Position numbers and translations under genes: made by a program. Of a stretch of DNA of 64,000 bases, positions 33,323 through 44,187 are shown in pieces. Numbering within the stretch: position 1 is the first letter of the stretch; each line of letters begins with the position of its first letter. The stretch is from positions 620,001-684,000 of the forward strand of contig CP053167.1 of NCBI GenBank assembly GCA_014607495.2, given 5' to 3'. This DNA is from Carposina sasakii. Its lineage: Eukaryota; Arthropoda; Insecta; Lepidoptera; Carposinidae. A model generated the notes under the pieces. That model was not told the DNA's origin. It did no database searches and was given only the letters and a program-made list of their open reading frames with translations.

Positions 33323-33695
33323 TGATTTTTGGTCGTCAACGTTCCCGAAAACTACGGAATCTCCTCATCATCACGATCATTTTTCTCCATGGAAGCATAC
33401 CTGGGAAGTGTCTGGTTTTCAATATATTAGGGTCCAAAGTTGAGTAAATAGACTGCGTTTTTCTGCATAAATGCACATAGACGTGCGTAGCAAGATTTTT
33501 TCACGAGAAATAATTAATATGTGTCTAAAAAAAACTAACATAAACACTAGAAACTATAAATTTCGCCCGATCAAGTAATTTAAAAAAAAAATTAAAAAAA
33601 AAATTTTTTTCAGCATTTTTTTTTGCATAAGCTTACTTTATTTGATGTATAGAGTACGTACCCTTCGTTAATAGTGGCCACAAAAAAACACCCTG
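33323..33695 (+). mobile_element. DNA-F2, full-length
   Basis: Runs from GTGATTTTTGGTCGTCAACG to 'aacaccctg' then TATA. Landmarks are 'ggaagcatacctgggaagtg', 'gggtccaaagttgagtaaat' and 'acgtacccttcgttaatagt'. No ORF of note, so non-autonomous. Confidence 0.7.
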
Positions 33696-33707
33696 TATAA
33701 TATCATG

Positions 33708-34015
33708 ACTAAGATAAATTTATAAAAACACTTCTCCATTAATATAATCCGTTAGGATATGGTTGATCGTTTCATCTTTAAGCATTGTGCTGAGGGATTC
33801 AGCTTTGTTTGCCGAGATTTGGCTAGTGTATAGCTATCGGGATGAAAAATAACGTTGCCAATATGTAATTTAGAAAAGAGATGGTAAAATTCGTCATCCA
33901 AGTAATTGACTCGGTAGCTCAGTGGTTAGAGCGGCTGGCACGGTTTGTAGTGGTCACGGGTTCGATTCCCACTCGGGTGAAGAATTTTTTCCATTGTCTT
34001 TATTAATAATTTTAT
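33708..34015 (+). repeat. Repeat T, with an internal tRNA-like domain (GGCTGG form)
   Basis: Shares its 5' extension with 29998 and its tRNA-like form with 28307. The tRNA-like part is 33907-33980: GGTAGCTCAGTGGTTAGAGC as D-arm, then GGGTTCGATTCCC as T-arm, outer end CGGGTGA. It adjoins a Helitron-2 at its 3' end. Confidence 0.62.
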
Positions 34016-34017
34016 AA

Positions 34018-34589
34018 TCTATACATATAATAAAAATGTAACGGATCGCTGTCTATACATGGAAGATATACAGGGTGTAACAAAAGGGGTATGTTAAGCG
34101 AAAAGCTATGTAAAGAACCCACTATAGAGAACCTATTTCTAAAATTTGAGATTCGACATATGTGATTTATTATTCAAGATTGTATGGAAATTCCTGAGGT
34201 GTGTAGGAAATCTCCATACTATCTGGAAAAATAAACATGTGATTTCGAGTCTCAAATTTTGTGGGTAGGTTCCTTTTAGTGGGCTATTTACGTAGCTTCT
34301 CGCTTAACATACCCCTTTTGTTACATCCTGTATAAGAAAAAATATTATAGAATACCTTTATCAACGCAATAGTACCCAAAACAATGTTTTTTTTTAAATT
34401 TTTGTCTGTTTGTCTGTATGTCGGTTTGTCTGTGCGTTTGTGCACGCTAATCTCAGACACAGCTGAACCGATTTCGATGCAGTTTTCAGGAATATATTGT
34501 GATAGGTCCCACTTAACATACAGGCTACTTTTTATCCCGGGAAAATGTTTTTATCCCGGATAATTTCGATACACGCGGGCGTCCACTAG
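34018..34589 (+). mobile_element. Helitron-2, interrupted by a MITE-A
   Basis: Starts TCTATACATATAATAAAAAT and ends CGGGCGTCCACTAG before T, as at 6105-6426. The 3' hairpin region is shortened: 'ggataatttcgatacacgcg' shows a deletion of the 'gacattttgttttttctgca' segment, so the hairpin is damaged. The MITE occupies 34071-34330. Confidence 0.75.
34071..34330. mobile_element. MITE-A nested inside a Helitron
   Basis: CAGGGTGTAACAAAAGGGGT at the left, ...CCCTTTTGTTACATCCTG at the right, TATA on both sides. The uninterrupted Helitron copy at 6105 reads 'gaagatatatgagaaaaaat' here, giving an empty site. The order of insertion is Helitron first, MITE later. Confidence 0.88.
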
Positions 34590-35013
34590 TTTATTAAATA
34601 AATTCAATATATTTAGGAATAAACCTCATTTATTTCAAGAAAAACACTCGACTCTTACGATTATTACGAGTCCTATAATACGAGTAGGTACCTCTTAATC
34701 CGAAATGCGACAACCTGTCGACAACAGTTTTAGAGCATGCCAAAGAAATAACATAAAAACATACACTCGACAACATTACACTGCTCCTGGCGCAGTTGGG
34801 TTAAAAGTAATGCTAATCGGACTGACAGTACGTCGGCTGACTGACTGATGCAAACAATACAATCCTTGTAACACATTGACCTAGTTACACATTGGAAATA
34901 ACATATTGTTTCGTGATAGCCACGGTATTCTTATCACATTTGCCCTTACCGGGATTCGAATCTGGATTTCAGCTCAATAGCCAAGTCTAGGTTTGAAACG
35001 ACAAATCTTTATA
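34590..35013. other. Unassigned, with a possible SINE1 remnant
   Basis: 34870-34985 has 'aacacattgacctagttaca' and 'taccgggattcgaa', like a very diverged SINE1 in minus orientation. No gene is seen. Confidence 0.35.
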
Positions 35014-35262
35014 CACGGTGTAAAAAGGAGTATGGTTAGTGAAATGCTACAAAAACAGCCCACTATAAAAATCCTATCAGTAAAGTTTGAGAATCGAAAT
35101 CACATGTTTATTTTTCAAGATGGTATGAAAATTCCTGAGTTGTTTAGGAATTCTTCATACTATCTGGGAATATAAAAATTTCAAGTCTGAAATTTTGTGG
35201 ATAGCTTATTTACAGTAAACTGTTTTTATAGCATTTTGCTTACCTTCTTCTGTTACATCCTG
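35014..35262. mobile_element. MITE-A, diverged copy
   Basis: Left end CACGGTGTAAAAAGGAGTAT with TATA outside, right end 'accttcttctgttacatcctg' (last base 35262). The inverted halves are still recognisable. Confidence 0.72.
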
Positions 35263-36240
35263 TAGATACAACCAAAGAGCATTTTCAACTGAAACTCGTA
35301 TAGAATAAATATTTCGTAGCATATTTTCGCTGCGCATAATACAAACTATAAATATGAACTATAATGGCAAGTAATAAAGTACCTTTTCACTTGCAGTGTA
35401 ATAATTTAGAGGCTGTGCTGAAGTGGCGACTGCACATTATCTATCTCAAAAGCTTGGAATTAGTAACGGCTGGACGCGAGGCAAATACTATTTCTCGCAA
35501 GTTTCGACGCCATACGAAATGTAATTTGCCAGGGGCGGCTGTCACCGGCTGTGTCTAAAAATTTAGTGGCATGTAAAGATACCTATCGCTACATAATATA
35601 GTAATACAGGTAGGAGACTCGTAGGTAGAAGTTAGGTAGTAGAATCGTAATAATCTCAAGTTAATAAACAATATTTGATATCTAAAATAATAATATTAGT
35701 AATTTATTTTACAAAACACAATTGTACAATAAGCGCACTGAGATTAATATAAATTGAGGTATAGTAAATAACAGTGACAATAAAATAAGTACTTAAGTGC
35801 ACCAAATATGCTCTACAAGACTGTTTTATCTAAAAACAGCTCAGAGAAAGAAATAAAATTATTTAATCTTATCCTAACAGAAATACATGCACACCTAATC
35901 AACTTATCCTAACACCATCCGCGTGTGTGTGTGTGTGTATGTGTGTGTGTGTATGTGTGTGTGTAAATAAAACACATTTGCCAGAATCAGCTTGGAAAAC
36001 TAGTTTAATGTAACATAAGCTGTACGTTATTATATACATTTCTTTAATAATATATGTATATATATTATATAGGCTGTGGTTGTACTAACTAATATTTAAT
36101 AAAAAAAAAGTAGTACCTACTATATTTTATATCCTAAGGTAAATAATCCTAAGTCTCGAGAGTAACCAAAGCGAAATATTCTAAATAAGTACACACCTCT
36201 CTTGTTACACGCTGTATGTTATTAATATATGTATAAAGAA
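35263..36240. other. Unassigned, including a (GT)n tract at 35931-35964
   Basis: Contains an imperfect GT microsatellite (35931-35964, broken by two TAT units) and, at 36185-36216, a MITE-A-like end 'ctcttgttacacgctgtat'. The 64-residue ORF at 35364 has no recognisable motif. Confidence 0.35.
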
Positions 36241-36483
36241 CTAGTGGACGCCCGCGACTTCGTTCGCGTGGACTGCAGAAAAAACAAAATGTCGAAATTA
36301 TCCGGGATAAATATATTTTCCCGGGAAAAAAGTAGCCTAGTAGTAATCCAGGGTGCTGACACCCTAAGTCCATACCATAATTTTATTATTAAAATCGCTC
36401 CAGCCGTTTTTACGTGAAAGAGTAACAAACATCCATCCATCCATCCGTACTTACAAACTTTCGCGTTTATAATATTATTAGGA
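36241..36483 (-). mobile_element. Helitron-1, full-length
   Basis: The plus strand starts CTAGTGGACGCCCGCGACTT and ends 'tttataatattattagga', so the minus strand opens with TCCTAATAATATTATAAACG. The flanks are A and T. Confidence 0.76.
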
Positions 36484-37911
36484 TTAATTTAAATACCTAT
36501 ACAGATTCTAAAGCTGTAAATGGCACTGGGTCACTGGGTACTCAGACAATGTAACATCGTTAGGCATCGACGTGCGTTGTAGCAACACTCTCGCCAAATA
36601 GCGGTCGGAATACATCACGTGACTCGACGAACGCACGAAAATGAAGGCTTCCTATTGGAGCAAACATATCGGCAACGAACCTCTATGAGTATTCGATTGA
36701 AAAGAGTGCGTTTCACCAAATAGTTCCTCTGAATGATGGCGTGATTGAATGATGTGTATGGCTACATTATCTGAGGACAGGTGTGTCTATGATCCTGGCT
36801 CACAGGAGTTGGAGAGGTGGGAGGAGTTGTGGACCAATGCCAGTACATTATCTGTACTACTGCATACGAGTCCGTTTCAAAGAATAATAATAACAACTCC
36901 TATGCCTGATTTCGGAACTATAATTTTTTTGTATACACATAGTAACTAGCGCCATCGTCCATAGGAACTATACTATTCTATGAAACGAACTCTACTAAGG
37001 CCCCTAGATAGCTTGTTTTACTCTGTGCCAGTTTGAAAACCCTGTGTAAAGCGGACAGATTCCGTTTTCAAATTTAAATTTCGAATCCTTTATGAAGGCG
37101 GGTATTTCCACAAGTATTCGCGGAGCTCGGGACGGTATTTATCATGAAGGAAGAAAGCGGAGGACTTGTTATAATCTATGTAGCCATACAAATAACATTG
37201 TAGCTTACGTGGCGTAGTATGAACCTATCACTAGCCAATAACCACAGTTTCAAAATATTGTTGTACGAAATAGGTAGGTAATTCACAAATGTCACTCAAA
37301 AAGATTGAAATATCTCTCAAGCATAAATGCGACAAGGCGTTTAAGCTCTAGATCGTGATAAATAAACCTAACCAAAACCCTTCTGGCGCAGGCGGCTGAA
37401 ACTCTGATATTGCAAATTGGCCATTAAAGTACTTTGTTATCCTCTAGTCAGAAAAAATGCTAATAATAAGCCTCTTACTAAAATGTATACTTCGATGCGC
37501 GGTTCTACGAACAAAAGTTAGAATTTCCATTTTGTGCTTCATTTGTGTTATTTATTTAGAAAATGTTTTGTGTCGGCCATTTTGAGTTGGTCCGCCATTT
37601 TGCTGAGATTTTGAGTAATTTCCTATCTATGTCATCCTCGGATTGTTGTGGTTAAAATCTTTTGAGAGCTTAATGAATTTGTTTAAGATACTTGTATATA
37701 TATAATTAGGACATAGCGGGGAAAGAAAATGAATGTCTTTGTATTAGGAAAATACAAAATAAAATGTGAAGTAATATAAGGTGCTTTTTAATTACATATT
37801 ATATAAGTTGCCTAATATAAGATTTCAGACAATGTCCCATAGTGAAAGTTGTTTCTTTCTACGTTGTTGCTTAAAATGATATAGGTACTCGTACCTATTG
37901 TATACTATACA
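36484..37911. other. Stretch with no gene recognised
   Basis: About 1.4 kb without a shared repeat. The open frame at 36749-36949 (66 codons) has no motif and no codon-use signal that I would trust. Confidence 0.3.
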
Positions 37912-38258
37912 GCGGTGATAGCCCAGTGGTTAAGGCGTGCACCTTCCAAGCGAGAGGCGTATGTTCGAACCCAGTCACGGGCCTGTACCAATGAATTTAT
38001 TTCATGTACAGATTTTAATGTTGCAAAATTGTCACTTAGCTCGTGCCTCGGAAAGCGCGTAAAACCGTTGGTCCTGCGCCTGATCTCTCTCCGGTCGTGT
38101 CGGCTTTCCGTCCCATCGGACTATGAGAGTGACAGAATAGAGAGTGTATCTGTGTTTGCGCACACACTTGTGCACTTTAATATCTCCTGCGTACCTGGCC
38201 AATCTCCGTAGAGATTGGTCGCCTTAACCGAAATACGGTCGGAGATCATCATCATCAT
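37912..38258 (+). mobile_element. SINE2, full-length tRNA-derived SINE
   Basis: Head: GCGGTGATAGCCCAGTGGTT with an A-box-like TAGCCCAGTGGTTAAGGCG and, about 30 bp on, the B-box-like TGTTCGAACCC. The body runs from 'gtacagattttaatgttgca' to 'accgaaatacggtcggagat' and the tail is (CAT)n. About 347 bp. The 98-residue ORF through it is a property of the repeat. Confidence 0.82.
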
Positions 38259-38642
38259 ACTATACAGCACGAGGTATGTTCTAGTGAAGACAGTTCGGTT
38301 TTAGGTACATGAAAAAACAAAGAACGATTGCTAGTTTGATATAAAATATACGACTTTTCCGTGACTTATAAAAAAATCTTGAATGACAAACAAAAAGATT
38401 TATTTACCCCACATAGCCCGTAGTAATGGATACTTGGATAATACAGATTTATTACCAGTTTCTGGCATATATGTGGATTGTTTTCCTCTTAGCCGAAATT
38501 CTTTGACAGAGGTTATTTACTAGTTAGGTTAGTTTAATAAATTGATTGATATCCTCTATCTTTGTTGATAATTGATAGATTACAATATTATCATTGATAT
38601 ATTCAAATTGAAACTTTACGACTATCTGCGCTGAATCGGGGG
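38259..38642. other. Unassigned, AT-rich
   Basis: No feature recognised. Confidence 0.25.
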
Positions 38643-38826
38643 AACACATCAGCTGCATCTCCTTCCGTGCATGTCGTAAGAGTCGATTAAGGAATTAAGG
38701 AGCGTTCTCTCAGCTGATGAGCTGGCAACTTTAGTCATATTTATGCTTGATATCCATCTCTCCTCTCCTCCATGATCTTGCAATTATAGGTACCCAATAT
38801 CAGAAACACAGCCGTGTGTGTATCTA
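38643..38826 (-). repeat. Repeat Y, near-complete copy
   Basis: 'cagctgcatctccttccgtg', 'catgtcgtaagagtcgatta', 'gagcgttctctcagctgatg', 'tcagaaacacagccgtgtgt'. Its end abuts the TATA flank of the next MITE-A. Confidence 0.58.
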
Positions 38827-38830
38827 TATA

Positions 38831-39082
38831 CAGGGTGTAGTAACAAAAAGGGTATGTTAAGCGAAAAGGTATGTAAATAACCCACTAAAAGGAACCTACG
38901 CACAAAATTTCAGACTCGAAATCACATGTTTATTTTTTTTCATAGTATGGAGAATTACTAAACAAATCAGGAATCTTGAAAAATAAACATGTGATTTCGA
39001 GTCTCAAATTTTGGAAATAGGTTCTCTATAGTGGGCTATTTACATAGCTTTTCACTTAACATACCCTTTCTGTTACACCCTG
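38831..39082. mobile_element. MITE-A copy
   Basis: Ends CAGGGTGTAGTAACAAAAAG and ACCCTTTCTGTTACACCCTG with TATA on both flanks. Like the 25.5 kb copy, it sits at the end of a repeat Y copy. Confidence 0.84.
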
Positions 39083-39842
39083 TATAATGTACACTGTCGA
39101 AAGCATTTCGATGCAGGAGTCTGTCTGGCCTCGGGTTGTTTCGGAGTTCCTCTGATGCACCATGTCTTGTCGTTGAATGTATCAGAAAATACATGTACAT
39201 ACGTCCCGGTTGAGGCATTGGAAAACTTAATATGTAGGTATCTCGAATGAGATTATTTATCCCAACTAGTTCCAACTTTAACAATAGGGAATATGCGTCT
39301 GACACGAAAACAGATTTTTTGTATTTTATTCGAAAGAATATAAATACAAACGTGCAAAAATAACAATCGGTTAGTAAATACTAAAGTTACAGGAGTTTAA
39401 AAGTTTGAAAAATTTAACGAAAAAAATTTACAGCATAAAAGGAGTACAATACACAAAATATAAAATATTACGTTTATAGATTAAGATTGCATTTTTCCCC
39501 ATACTAATTTGAGACGGTTGTCTACAATGACGTCAAAGTCTTTGCCATTTTAGTATGGAACAAACGGAGCGTTTCAAAAACATTTTGCCGGCTCATATTT
39601 TTGAATTGCTGTAAATCCAAAACGGTGAAAGTTAGATATGCCATTCCAAAGGCAAACTATATTCATTTTTTACGTATAATATAAAAATGAAATAAAAAAA
39701 TTCATACATATACCCTATTGTCAGATCTGAATCTATCTGAATGATAGAGTTGAAGATGTCAATATCTTAATCAAGTTTTAGAGGAAGGCAGTGTCTTTAT
39801 TCTTCAGATAGGCTATCTGATTGTTAGGAAAATCAGCCCTGT
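39083..39842. other. Stretch with no gene recognised
   Basis: Unassigned. The 89-residue minus ORF partly reads through the MITE and has no motif. Confidence 0.3.
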
Positions 39843-40003
39843 ATGATAATGCGAAAGTAAGCTTCTTTATTTGTTTGTTACCTCTTCACGATTTATTCCT
39901 TCAGTCATCTTTCTTTATTCTTCTTAAAATTTTGCATACACATAGTTGGAAGTACGGAAAAGGATAAAAGGCCACGCAAATAGAGTCACGGGCAACAGCT
40001 TTT
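39843..40003 (+). mobile_element. Diverged Helitron (Helitron-3)
   Basis: 'gataatgcgaaagtaagctt' at the left and 'cacgcaaatagagtcacggg' then CAACAGCT at the right match a diverged member of the same superfamily. The inverted form is at 46603-46752. Terminal CTAG is lost here. Confidence 0.45.
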
Positions 40004-40141
40004 TATTCATATTTATATCTTACTCATAGAGTGCACATTCTATGTACAAAAGTTTACAATCTAATGGGTAAGCAAATCCTACTTACTACCTAGATAAGAA
40101 TAATCTTTCTCTTAATATTTTTTTATTATTATTTTATTTTA
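40004..40141. other. Unassigned, short
   Basis: Nothing recognised. Confidence 0.2.
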
Positions 40142-40500
40142 TTAATATGTGTGAGTCACTTTGAAAAATAGAATGAGAAATGAGTTGATCAGAAAGAAGT
40201 GTGGTATAAATGAGGACGTGGTGACGAAGATTGAGAAGGGTATGTCGAGGTTGAAAAAGTGTACAACGGAAGAGTGGATGGAAGGGTTGGAAGGGAAAGA
40301 CCTCGCCGGACTTTCACCGATCAAATTGGTGAAATTCTAAAGAAACGTCAGGTCAAGAGTACCCTAAACCGACGAGCGTGCATGAAGAGTATCATGAAAG
40401 TAGATGAAGCGAAAGAGGTGTGTCAGGATCGTAGCAAATGGAGATCCGTGATCTCTGCCTACCCCTCCGGGAAAGAGGCTTGATTTTTATGTATGTATGT
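40142..40500 (+). pseudogene. CR1/jockey-type LINE, C-terminal fragment
   Basis: The plus strand encodes MRNELIRKKCGINEDVVTKI from 40171 in frame 1, then changes frame near 40254 to VYNGRVDGRVGRERPRRTF and KRRACMKSIMKVDEAKEVCQ, ending ISAYPSGKEA and a stop. This is the conserved C-terminal region of insect LINE polymerase proteins, with a frameshift and a deletion of the usual linker. The 3' end 'ctctgcctacccctccggga' followed by (TATG)n resembles the SINE4 tail. Confidence 0.68.
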
Positions 40501-40648
40501 ATGTCATTAAGACGTTTGAACCTGCTGTTCTGGCTCCCCATTCCGGGAATACAGATGTGTCTATATTTATGTATCTAAGGTTCTCATCTTTATAGCTTGC
40601 ACGCGGACAAAGCTGTGGACGTCAGCTAGTGAGTTACCTGGCAATGTT

Positions 40649-40994
40649 ATGATGATGATCTCCGGCCGTATTTCGGCCAAGGCGACCAATCTCTACGGAG
40701 ATTGGCCAGGTACGCAGGAGATATTATAGTGCACAAGTGTGTGCGCCAACACAGATGCACTCTCTATTCCCTCACTCTCATAGTCCGATGGGACGGAAAG
40801 CCGACACGACCGGAGAGAGATCAGGCGCAGGACCAATGGTTTTACGTGCTTTCCGAGGCACGAGCTAAGTGACAATTTTGCAACATTAAAATCTGTACAT
40901 TAAATAAATTCATTGGTACAGGCCCGTGACTGGGATCGAACTTACGCCTCCCGCTTGGAAGGTGCACGTCTTAACCACTGGGCTATCACCGCTT
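40649..40994 (-). mobile_element. SINE2, full-length
   Basis: Mirror image of 37912: (ATG)n tail at the left, head 'agcggtgatagcccagtggt' at the right, B-box-like GTTCGATCCC. At 346 bp it confirms the element's boundaries. Confidence 0.82.
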
Positions 40995-42039
40995 GTATGT
41001 TATAACCATGGAGAATTTATAAATATTATATATTCTTCATGGTTATAACAGATGTTTAAAGAAAAATTGGACTAAAGTGAAAATATCTCACATTTAGCTG
41101 TGAAAGCTATTAGTGGCTACAAACAGTGAAAACTATAAATTTGGCCGCGTAGAGATTTATTGTGGCACTCTGTTCAGGCACGTTTGAAGCACGGATAGAG
41201 GTTATGGAGGTTTCACACTTAACGTTTTAAAGGAGTACGCTAAGATTAGTTTTAAACCTGACTTGTGATATGCTGGCTAATGTACGTAGATGTCGAAGGT
41301 GTGTAGATGTAGAATTGATGAAAGGTGATTAGATAAATAGAGAGTACTCTTCCAAATATGGAACGTACTATAAATAGATGCCAAAATGTATGGCTTTTTG
41401 ACATAATTTGCGTCTCCACAATTGGGTCTTTTGCTTGTGTCTGTGGTATGGTGTTTGTTGCCGTGTAAATTGTTATTTAGTTTTGTTATGTATTTTGTAT
41501 GCTTTTTTTCCTATATTTGTATTCCAAAATGGCGGAGCACAGAGAAGTTAATTCTATTATTGTAATACCTTTTAATACCTGTGTATCACAAATATATCAA
41601 TTTGAATTTGACAGAAGCAAAGTCAAGCCTTATTACAAGGAAATTACATTAGATTTACGTTAAAATATAAAACACTTATTACGTTTGGAGCTTCACTTGT
41701 ACTATTTGTTTTCAAGTAGCGTGACTATAAATAGGTAATCACATCACTGACATAGAATTATAAAAATCCTGGATTTGAAATCGACAGAATTACTCAAATT
41801 TTAATCTTTTTTTCAAACGAGTTACAGAGAATAAATACGCACGTAGGTAACGAGAAAAATTGCATATTCACAGAAATGGAGTGGCGATTCCATTTTTTTT
41901 ATTACATACCTGTGTTTACTCGAAAGTAAAAAAAGTCGTGGTTTTTAACAGCGAATATTTTTTGCTTTTATTGCACATTTTTATTTAAAATTATACTTAA
42001 ATATTATACTGTAACGGCATTAAAGGTCTCTGTCTATAA
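40995..42039. other. Stretch with no gene recognised
   Basis: AT-rich, no shared repeat. A short palindromic pair (ataaccatggagaatt at 41001 and its near complement near 41033) is present. Confidence 0.3.
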
Positions 42040-42545
42040 AATGAAAACTATCAAATCGCGATCGGTGACTAGTTGCTAGCTTATTGTTTGAGAGAACGAT
42101 TTTTGGTCGTCAACGTTCCTGAAAACTACAGAATCTCCTCATCATCACGATCGTTTTTCTCCATGGAAGCATACCTGGGAAGTGTCAGGTTTCCAAAATA
42201 TTAGGGTCCAAAGTTGAGTAAATAGACTGCGTTTTTCTACATAAATGCACATTGACGCGTGTAACAAGATTTTTTCACGAGAAATAATTAATATCTGTCT
42301 ATGAAAAAACTAGCATAAATACTGGACACTATAAATTTTGCCCGATCAAGTAATAAAAAAAATTACATCGTTGCCCAGCATTTTTTGTGGCATAAACTTA
42401 CTTTATTTGATGTAAAGGGTACGTACCCTTCGTTAATGGTGGCAACCAAAAAACACCCTGTATTGTCGACTCTTACGAAACGTTCGACAGGAGATGCAGC
42501 TGATATATTCTAGTGAAACCCCACATCAGCACCAGTCCGTTTCTT
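42040..42545 (+). repeat. Repeat Y, split by a DNA-F2 insertion
   Basis: The left part 42040-42098 ends 'agcttattgtttgagagaac'. The right part resumes at 42461 with 'tgtcgactcttacgaaacgt' and 'gagatgcagctgatatattc'. In uninterrupted copies these are separated by about 15 bp. Confidence 0.62.
42099..42460 (+). mobile_element. DNA-F2, full-length, nested in repeat Y
   Basis: From GATTTTTGGTCGTCAACGTT to 'ccaaaaaacaccctg'. Interior landmarks are as at 33323. The host repeat gives independent outer boundaries for the family. Confidence 0.75.
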
Positions 42546-43012
42546 CGAATGTTGTAGTATAACATCGTTCATCGCCACCACAATTTGGTATATTTTATAA
42601 ATACCTTTATAGATACGCTCATCTTGCTTTCAAGTCGAGTATGAAATCTCCGTTAGCTGCAAAAGTAACTCGCACTGAAAACCAAGAAATTTTCCGCGAA
42701 TAAGTAAATCTGTGTAAAACGGTTAAAGTTTAACGACCCGTGTGATATACGATTGTGTTTCACATGTGTTCTGGTTTGATATTAAATACGAGTAGCAAAT
42801 GTATGTTTAATTGTTTAACTTTGCGATCTTTGCAGCTGCGTTTAACTTTTGTTTAATTATTCTTACACTTATCAATGCCTTAGAGCTCCTGGAGACATAA
42901 AGTAGGTGTAATAGTAACTAATAGTAGGCCTGATTTGTATATGTAGTAGTTGTTCTATTATTATTCCATAAATATCTTTATAAGGCTTCTCGTTCAAATA
43001 AACCTAATTCAG
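42546..43012. other. Stretch with no gene recognised
   Basis: AT-rich, unassigned. Confidence 0.25.
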
Positions 43013-43062
43013 ATTTCAGCAGAAACGTTTGTATTTAGGTATACAAACGTTTCTGCAGAAAT
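43013..43062. repeat. 22-bp hairpin with a 6-nt loop
   Basis: Arms ATTTCAGCAGAAACGTTTGT+AT (43013-43034) and the complementary ATACAAACGTTTCTGC+AGAAAT (43041-43062) pair with one mismatch; the loop is TTAGGT. It is not part of a repeat family seen here. Confidence 0.85.
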
Positions 43063-43426
43063 TCATTCAATCTGTTATGTTGTAGTAACTATTAATTACT
43101 CTTACTTTATAGAGGAATACGGTATACATAAGAATTGTGAGAAATGGAGTACCTACTTAACAGTTTATAGGTCGTTTGAAATCAAAACTTGAAATATTTA
43201 ATAACAAGTACGAGTAAGTCTCGCGCATGAAGGGTGCCATACAGATATCTATAAAACCTATAAAATTTTTGTACATTGAAATGTAATCTGTTTGGATGCC
43301 AAATAAAAAAACAACTCAGGCGCTGGTCGCGCGGCCATTAATTACTAAAGCGTTGTATGGCATATATATATATATACGTATAATGGTGTACACGTGGTGT
43401 CTAGTTTGGTAGCTACATTCACTACT
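43063..43426. other. Unassigned, with a short (TA)n tract near 43363
   Basis: No gene recognised. Confidence 0.25.
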
Positions 43427-43722
43427 TCCTGCGCCCGTATCATGAATTTGGTGAGAGCGAGATATCTCACATTTAAACGTCAAATTCACAGAGCTATATA
43501 ATAACTAGACAAAAGACTTAGTTCGTACTTTGCGTGTAGAAACGAAGTTGGGAATTAGAATAGACACTCGTAGCTAAGACTGTGAATTTGTCCTGAAAGA
43601 AGTGCTTTGCAATCCCTTTTTACATGTGAAGTATATTCACTTACATGCCTAATCATAGCTCTGTGAATTTGTCGCGCAAATATGAGCCATCTCGCTCTCA
43701 CCAAGTTCGTGCTACGGGCGCT
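43427..43722. mobile_element. MITE-G, about 70-bp inverted arms
   Basis: The left arm (43431-43497: 'gcgcccgtatcatgaatttg', 'gtgagagcgagatatctcac', 'caaattcacagagctat') is repeated inverted at the right (43654-43722: 'atagctctgtgaatttg', 'ccatctcgctctcaccaagt', 'gctacgggcgc') with a few mismatches. The 155-bp centre is unrelated. No ORF of its own. Confidence 0.65.
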
Positions 43723-44187
43723 GGTCGTCCAATTGGTCGCTCAGTAAAAAATAACCTTTACCTACAACATAAAAAAAAGCTTGTATGTAAAAAATCCTAC
43801 GAATGTTTCCCAAATTCATCTGAACACAGAATTTCGATTCTGTAGACTCATTACTCTGTTTGCTAGTCCGGGAGCTTACAAAATCGGCCGCTTTATTTAG
43901 CCCATCATAGTCGGGGAGCGTCAATATTTTCCTTCCTCTAGATGCAGGCGATTTCCGATGATCGAGGGCTCGGCAAGCAACGCCGGCGCGCAAACATTAG
44001 CTTATGACGTCCAATATTAGCTGTGATTCCATGGTTTTGCTGCGTAAAATGCTGAGTTGAAGCCTTGCATTGTGTTGAAAGGTTTTGTTAGAAACTATAA
44101 CGTCAGCGTGAAAATGAATTTACATATTTATTCGAGAAGTTATGTGTCGATTGTCATTTTTTATATGTTTCTTTCTATATTTGTTAC
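43723..44187. other. Stretch with no gene recognised
   Basis: The 93-residue minus ORF (43712-43993) is partly inside the MITE arm and has no motif. Confidence 0.3.

Noticed and set aside
36749..36949. 66-residue ORF in non-repeat DNA as a gene
   Set aside because: No motif, no splice signals of note and no composition shift from the surroundings.
37915..38211. 98-residue ORF starting near the SINE2 head
   Set aside because: The same frame appears in every SINE2 copy (12554, 31199, 40693), and the sequence is a tRNA-derived retroposon.
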